Below, one piece after another: positions 60,038 to 64,000 of a stretch of 64,000 nt of DNA. Below the pieces are notes generated by a model. The model saw only the letters and a list, made by a program, of their open reading frames with translations, was not told the DNA's origin and ran no database searches. Numbering within the stretch: the first letter of the stretch is position 1; the number at the start of each line of letters is the position of its first letter. The stretch is from Eoetvoesia sp035555955 (GTDB taxonomy: Bacteria; Pseudomonadota; Gammaproteobacteria; Burkholderiales; Burkholderiaceae_B), in NCBI RefSeq assembly GCF_035555955.1, contig NZ_DATMGA010000027.1:62001-126000 (forward strand). The letters run 5' to 3'. Both the position numbers and the translations under genes were made by a program.

Positions 60038-61594
60038 ATGGCCCCAAGCGACAACTCCTCCGCGGCCATGGCCGCAGAGGAGCAAAACCCGCAGCAGCCC
60101 TCCGGGCCGTTGCTATCGGTCAAGGGACTGTCCAAGCGCTTCGGTGGGGTGCAGGCGCTTCGCAATGTATCGCTTGCCCTGCGCCCGGGTGAAATCCGGG
60201 CAATCTGCGGTGAGAACGGAGCAGGCAAGAGTACGCTGGTCAAGGTACTCACTGGCATCGTAACGCCCGATACAGGCACTTTGCACCTGAGCGGCGTTGA
60301 ATGCCGCTTCAACGGACCGCGCCAAGCGCAGGCCAGCGGCATCAACCTCGTTTCCCAGGAGCTCAGTGTCTGTCCAGACCTGAGCGTCCTGGACAATATC
60401 TGGCTCGGCACGATCGGCGTGCCTTTCTTTCACCGACGCCAGCATCTGCGCGAACAAGCGGCACAAACACTGCAGTCCCTGGGGGCCGGCAACATTGGCC
60501 TCGACACACCTGTTGCCCAACTGAGCACAGGCGAGCGCCAAATCGTCGAGATCGTACGCATGCTGGCGCGGGACACCCGCGTGCTCATCCTGGATGAGCC
60601 GACGGCCACGCTGTCGGATCAGGAGATAGGTCGCGTATTGACCGCCCTGCGCGCCGTAAAGGCCTCGGGCAAGTCGCTTCTGTATATCACCCATCGCATG
60701 TCCGAGGTCTTCGATCTCTGCGACACCGCCACCATCATGCGCAATGGGGAAGTCGTAGCTGATCGCAATATCGCGGATCTGGATCGCAATTCATTGATTG
60801 AACTCATGCTGGGAAGGCCGCTGGAAGAGATGTACCCCAGCCGCCACGCCAACACCAGCGTATCCGTCGCGCTGTCTTTGCGCGGCCTGCGGATTCCCAA
60901 GGTGGCGGGGCCCATTGACCTGGAAGTGCCCGCAGGCCAGATCGTCTGTCTTACAGGCCAGGTCGGCTCGGGGGCCGAAGCCGTCGTGCGTGCAGTTTGC
61001 GGCCTCGTCGACAACGCCACGGGCCATGTTCTCGTCGACAACAGTCCAATGCCGCTGGCTCGACCAGAGAAAGCATTCAAGGCTGGTGTTCGCTTCGTTT
61101 CCGGCGACCGCGCGGGCGAAGGCATTTTCGTCAGCCAGCCGGTAGCGGGCAATCTGGTCGCAACAAGGCTGCAACGCCGCAGCCGCATGGGCCTGCTCAA
61201 TCGCATGGCATTGCGAGCCGAAGCCAGCCAGCTCGCCGAGTCGGCCACCATTGACCCAAAACGGCTGAATTCGACAGCGAGCGAACTCAGTGGCGGAAAC
61301 CAGCAGAAAATCGCATTCGGACGGAACATAGCCGATCCCGATACACGCGTCATCGTCATGATCGAACCAACGCGTGGCATCGACGTCGGCGCGCGAGCCG
61401 AAATCTACAAACTCATGCGAACTCTGTGTCAACAAGGATACGGGATTCTCGTGGCATCGACTGATTTTAGCGAAGTGCTGGGCCTGGGCGATGTCATCAT
61501 CACCATGTACCGCGGTGCAATTGTCGGCCGCTACACCGCTGACCAGGCGACAATGCCGCGCATCGTCGCTGACATCACTCATCCGGAGGCATGA
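60038..61594 (+). CDS. Sugar-type ABC importer ATPase (RbsA/MglA type)
   Basis: This 518-aa protein carries two ABC domains as in ribose and galactose importers. Domain 1 has Walker A GENGAGKS, the SQELSVCPDLSVLDNI block, signature LSTGERQIVEI and Walker B LILDEPTATLS. Domain 2 has a degenerate Walker A (GQVGSGAEA), signature LSGGNQQKIAFG and MIEPTRGIDVGARAEIY. The degenerate second site is normal for the family. Possible starts are 60002, 60014, 60038 and 60068; the gene's 5' end abuts the truncated oxygenase, so its native promoter may be lost. No binding-protein gene is present. Confidence 0.88.
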   Translation: MAPSDNSSAAMAAEEQNPQQPSGPLLSVKGLSKRFGGVQALRNVSLALRPGEIRAICGENGAGKSTLVKVLTGIVTPDTGTLHLSGVECRFNGPRQAQASGINLVSQELSVCPDLSVLDNIWLGTIGVPFFHRRQHLREQAAQTLQSLGAGNIGLDTPVAQLSTGERQIVEIVRMLARDTRVLILDEPTATLSDQEIGRVLTALRAVKASGKSLLYITHRMSEVFDLCDTATIMRNGEVVADRNIADLDRNSLIELMLGRPLEEMYPSRHANTSVSVALSLRGLRIPKVAGPIDLEVPAGQIVCLTGQVGSGAEAVVRAVCGLVDNATGHVLVDNSPMPLARPEKAFKAGVRFVSGDRAGEGIFVSQPVAGNLVATRLQRRSRMGLLNRMALRAEASQLAESATIDPKRLNSTASELSGGNQQKIAFGRNIADPDTRVIVMIEPTRGIDVGARAEIYKLMRTLCQQGYGILVASTDFSEVLGLGDVIITMYRGAIVGRYTADQATMPRIVADITHPEA

Positions 61595-62556
61595 TGCCCA
61601 ACGCCATTTCGTTATCCAGGTCGTCCACCGGCACGCCCACGCAGCGCCGCTTCGAGCCGACCCAATATGCCCGGATCGCCATCGTCCTGGCACTGGCGGC
61701 TTTCGCGTTGACCACGCCCGGCTTTCTGACGGAAGCAAGCCTGCGCTCATTGCTGTCCGCCATGTCGTTCGTCGGATGCGTTGCGGTCGGCATGACATTC
61801 ATCACGATCAGCGGGAACATCATGTCGTTCAGTCTGGGGGCGAGCCTGGCCGCGTCCACGATCGTGTTCGTGGCCACATTGCCGCTTGGCACCTGGACAT
61901 CATTCACCATAACCCTGCTGTTCGGCGCCGCGCTCAACGCCCTGCAGGGCTGGGTCATCGGCTATTTGCGCGCCAACCCCATCATCGTCAGCATGGCCGC
62001 GTTCTCGCTCATCATCGGGATCATGAGCGTGATCACCGACGGAAACGGCCTGTACATCATGGGCACGGAAGCCGTCATATTCAAGCGCAATATGGGGCCG
62101 GTGCCCGGCCCGCTAATCGCCTTCCTCGCGTGCGCAGTGGTGGGCCAACTGATACTGAGCTTCACGAATATCGGACGCACCATCATGCTGTCGGGCAGTA
62201 ATCCATCCGCCCTACTGGCCGCGGGGGTCGAGCCATGGCGCAGCACCACCTGGGCCTACAGCTTTGCCGGCATGTTCACTTCCGTGGCCGCCGTTCTCAT
62301 CGCTTCGCGCTATGGATCGGGAGACCTCCTGCACGGCGCGGGGTTCGAATACAGCGCTATCAGCGCCGTTCTGGTGGGCGGCACCATGATCCAGGGTGGT
62401 CACGGCTCGGTCGTGCGAACCGTGCTCGGCATGTTGATCATTGCGATTTTGCAGGCCATTCTGGTCTTGAGGGGGTTCAGCACCCAGTATCAGCACCTGA
62501 CGCTTGGCGTCGTGGTATTGATCGTGATCGTTCTGCAATGGAAAAGGAGCCGATAA
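61591..62556 (+). CDS. Sugar-type ABC permease 1 (RbsC type)
   Basis: This 321-aa permease has about eight to ten spans and the RbsC-type motifs VAVGMTFITISGNIMSFSLG and RANPIIVSMAAFSLIIGIMS. In the second half it has ISAVLVGGTMIQGGHGSVVRTVLG. It overlaps the ATPase stop (ATGATG start) and has a CGGAGG Shine-Dalgarno. It should pair with the second permease, which is frameshifted. Confidence 0.88.
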   Translation: MMPNAISLSRSSTGTPTQRRFEPTQYARIAIVLALAAFALTTPGFLTEASLRSLLSAMSFVGCVAVGMTFITISGNIMSFSLGASLAASTIVFVATLPLGTWTSFTITLLFGAALNALQGWVIGYLRANPIIVSMAAFSLIIGIMSVITDGNGLYIMGTEAVIFKRNMGPVPGPLIAFLACAVVGQLILSFTNIGRTIMLSGSNPSALLAAGVEPWRSTTWAYSFAGMFTSVAAVLIASRYGSGDLLHGAGFEYSAISAVLVGGTMIQGGHGSVVRTVLGMLIIAILQAILVLRGFSTQYQHLTLGVVVLIVIVLQWKRSR

Positions 62557-63547
62557 TGCGCAGTCTCTGGAACAATCGCACTGCTCGGCCATATTTGCTA
62601 CTTGTGATCATGATTGCCGTGTTCTCCGCGCTCGGGGGCGACACCGTACTGACTGTCGCAACGCTGCGCAGTGTGCTGCAACACTTCGCCACACTGGGCC
62701 CCGTGGCGCTCGGCCTTGGCCTGACCATTCTTGCGGCAACTTCGACCTCTCGGTTGCGGGCGTAGTGGGGTTGGCCGGCTGCGTCGCCGTACTTGCCGGC
62801 GGAACCTATCCCGTGGTGGGCGTGCTGGCCGCCGTCGCCATAGGCGCGATTTTCGGAATCGTGCAGGGCACGATCATCGTGCGCATGAACCTCAGTTCGA
62901 TCGGCGTAACGCTGGGTGGACTGCTGACGGCCACCGGCCTAGCCTACGTCGCAACCGGCAACCAGGAAATACGGCTGGCGAACGCGAATATCCCGCCGAT
63001 CATGGATGATCCGCTAATCGGCCCGATGTCATTGCGCTTCCTGGTGACGCTGGCGATGTTCGCAGTCGCCGCCATCGCCGTAGCTCGCACCCGGGCAGGC
63101 CGCGATCTGCTCGCAGCCGGCAGCGACCCGAAAGCAGCGCTGGTGGCAGGTGTACCGGTCAATCGCGTCATTATCATCGCGTTTATGCTAGCCGGCATCT
63201 GCACGGCGCTCGGAGGCGCACTGCTGAGTTTCAGCCTGGCCGCAGCATCGCCATTGCCCCTGTCCAACACGCTGGTGCCGGCAGCGGCGGCGGCCATTAT
63301 CGGCGGCGTCTCGCTGCGCGGTGGCCGAGGCAACCCTTTAGGCATCGCTGGCGGGGTGCTGGTGCTGTCGGCGCTGCAATCATGCCTGACTGCATTGCGC
63401 GTCGAACCCTTCGTACAGGACATCGTCACAGGAGGAGTCTTGTTTCTTGTCGGCATCATGGACGGCGCGGAACTTCGGCGCCGGCTCAACGACGTTTATC
63501 GACGCGCCGGACGCGGAGCATTCCGCCGGGGCGCGCCCTTGGCGTAG
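62556..63547 (+). pseudogene. Sugar-type ABC permease 2 (RbsC type), frameshifted
   Basis: The ATG at 62556 overlaps the stop of permease 1. The frame runs to GLTILAAT and stops at 62765. In the frame shifted by one base, FDLSVAGVVGLAG begins at 62741 and continues as an intact RbsC-type permease to 63547. The break falls at about 62733-62741. One extra G in GCGGC would restore a family-like LAGNFDLSV, so a single-base deletion or a sequencing error in a G run explains it. If real, permease 2 is lost and the importer is dead or uses only permease 1. Confidence 0.8.
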
Positions 63548-63573
63548 AACAGCCAAGCGAGCATTCAAGAAAG

Positions 63574-63617
63574 CCGCCCCCCTCAACCAGCCTTTGCGGT
63601 TGGGGGGGCCGATTTTT
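63574..63617 (+). terminator. Intrinsic terminator after the ABC operon
   Basis: CCGCCCCCCTCAACC and GGTTGGGGGGGCC form a long stem around a 9-nt loop, followed by GATTTTT. It is about 30 bp after the permease stop. Confidence 0.8.
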
Positions 63618-63700
63618 CGAACACGAAATATCCAAAAACCCGATATTACAGTGGGTTGGAGAGTAGACAGGCCGTTTAGCTTCGCCCAAAATTTCCCTGG

Positions 63701-63994
63701 CTAAGCAGCACAATAAGCCTGCATGAGATGGGTCGGTGCCGTAGGGAAGGCAAACCGCAGACGCCCGTCCTGCACCAACGATCGCAAATAATGTAAACGT
63801 AATGCATCTGGGTCGCGCGATACCAATGCCGCAATGCAATTGCCTGTCACGTAGTGACCAGTACACAGGCGAATAATGATCGACTCCATCTCGGCCTTGC
63901 TTATTTTCTTCTTGCCTCGGGGGGTTGCCGCCAAGCTTTCCAATTGTGCTCGAAATGTCGGAGCTAGCAGATCCAGAGAGTCGATAACCGGCAT
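63701..63994 (-). CDS. Hypothetical protein, probably the C-terminus of a larger protein
   Basis: This 97-aa segment begins at an ATG six bases from the window edge, and the frame is open to the edge. It contains a basic patch PRGKKKISKAEME, then LCTGHYVTGNCIAALVSRDPDALRLHYL and the end FPTAPTHLMQAYCA. The pattern resembles the winged-helix-like C-terminal end of large ATP-binding regulatory or helicase-associated proteins, where THPxQAY endings are common. It is probably the tail of a gene that starts outside the window; I cannot name it. Confidence 0.5.
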   Translation of the reverse strand: MPVIDSLDLLAPTFRAQLESLAATPRGKKKISKAEMESIIIRLCTGHYVTGNCIAALVSRDPDALRLHYLRSLVQDGRLRFAFPTAPTHLMQAYCAA

Positions 63995-64000
63995 ATCCAG

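Noticed and set aside
60004..60411. Upstream extension of the truncated oxygenase frame
   Set aside because: It is the reverse complement of the ABC ATPase coding region and shows no oxygenase sequence; in particular there are no Rieske Cys-His pairs.
1..64000. tRNA, rRNA, CRISPR array, prophage or integrative element
   Set aside because: I found no cloverleaf-like segment, no regularly spaced repeats, and no integrase, transposase or phage structural gene.

Overview
The window is GC-rich, densely packed DNA. It looks like a betaproteobacterium of the order Burkholderiales, most likely an Alcaligenaceae-type genome (Bordetella, Achromobacter or Pusillimonas relatives). The clues are a Bordetella-type general porin, many branched-chain-type (Liv) solute-binding proteins, an frmR-frmA-gfa formaldehyde operon and a large load of aromatic-catabolism genes under TetR, GntR, IclR, MarR, LysR and AraC regulators. 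This placement is inferred from gene content and codon style; there is no rRNA or tRNA gene in the window. I saw no transposase, integrase, prophage gene or CRISPR array.

Layout. 1-3.3 kb: a TetR gene and a VanA-like Rieske oxygenase plus FAD monooxygenase operon, each preceded by the same 22-bp operator. 3.4-9.6 kb: a GntR regulator and an opposing dipeptide/oligopeptide-type ABC operon. 9.9-17.1 kb: an EthD-like protein with a luciferase-like monooxygenase, an FAD-linked D-2-hydroxyacid dehydrogenase with an HpaI-type aldolase, and a divergent GntR / ketopantoate-reductase-like / class II aldolase operon. These share a 12-bp palindrome. 17.2-21.9 kb: a complete Liv ABC operon with a fused LivM-LivG. 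22.4-25.1 kb: a P-loop kinase-like gene and the frmR-frmA-gfa operon with a clear operator. 25.2-30.4 kb: an orphan Liv-type binding protein and a terephthalate-type cluster (tphR, tphA2, tphA3, tphB); a near-identical IclR-type operator precedes both. 30.4-33.8 kb: an autoregulated MarR / DHA2 efflux pair and an acyltransferase. 34-41 kb: a LysR-led catabolic operon (2Fe-2S flavoreductase, VOC protein, FAH hydrolase, MFS carrier, CocE-type hydrolase), preceded by a small aldo/keto-reductase remnant. 41-47.3 kb: an aldo/keto reductase, an orphan binding protein with a coupled alpha/beta hydrolase, a tannase-family lipoprotein resembling MHETase, and an AraC regulator. 47.4-52.8 kb: Fsr-type efflux, malonyl-CoA decarboxylase, a Nudix hydrolase and an unusual double winged-helix regulator with a beta-propeller protein. 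52.8-58.3 kb: porin, AAHS aromatic-acid carrier, carboxylesterase B and LysR. 58.6-63.5 kb: a TphA3/TphA2-like oxygenase pair whose alpha subunit has lost its Rieske domain at a junction with a sugar-type ABC operon. That ABC operon has no binding protein and a frameshifted second permease.

Together the genes suggest an accessory region for uptake, ester hydrolysis and ring oxidation of aromatic carboxylates. Terephthalate-like acids are the best-supported substrates (tphA2-A3-B). Four different ester hydrolases, an aromatic-acid carrier and a porin could supply them. The shared operators, the orphan reductase at 35.5 kb and the broken second oxygenase are the points most worth following up.
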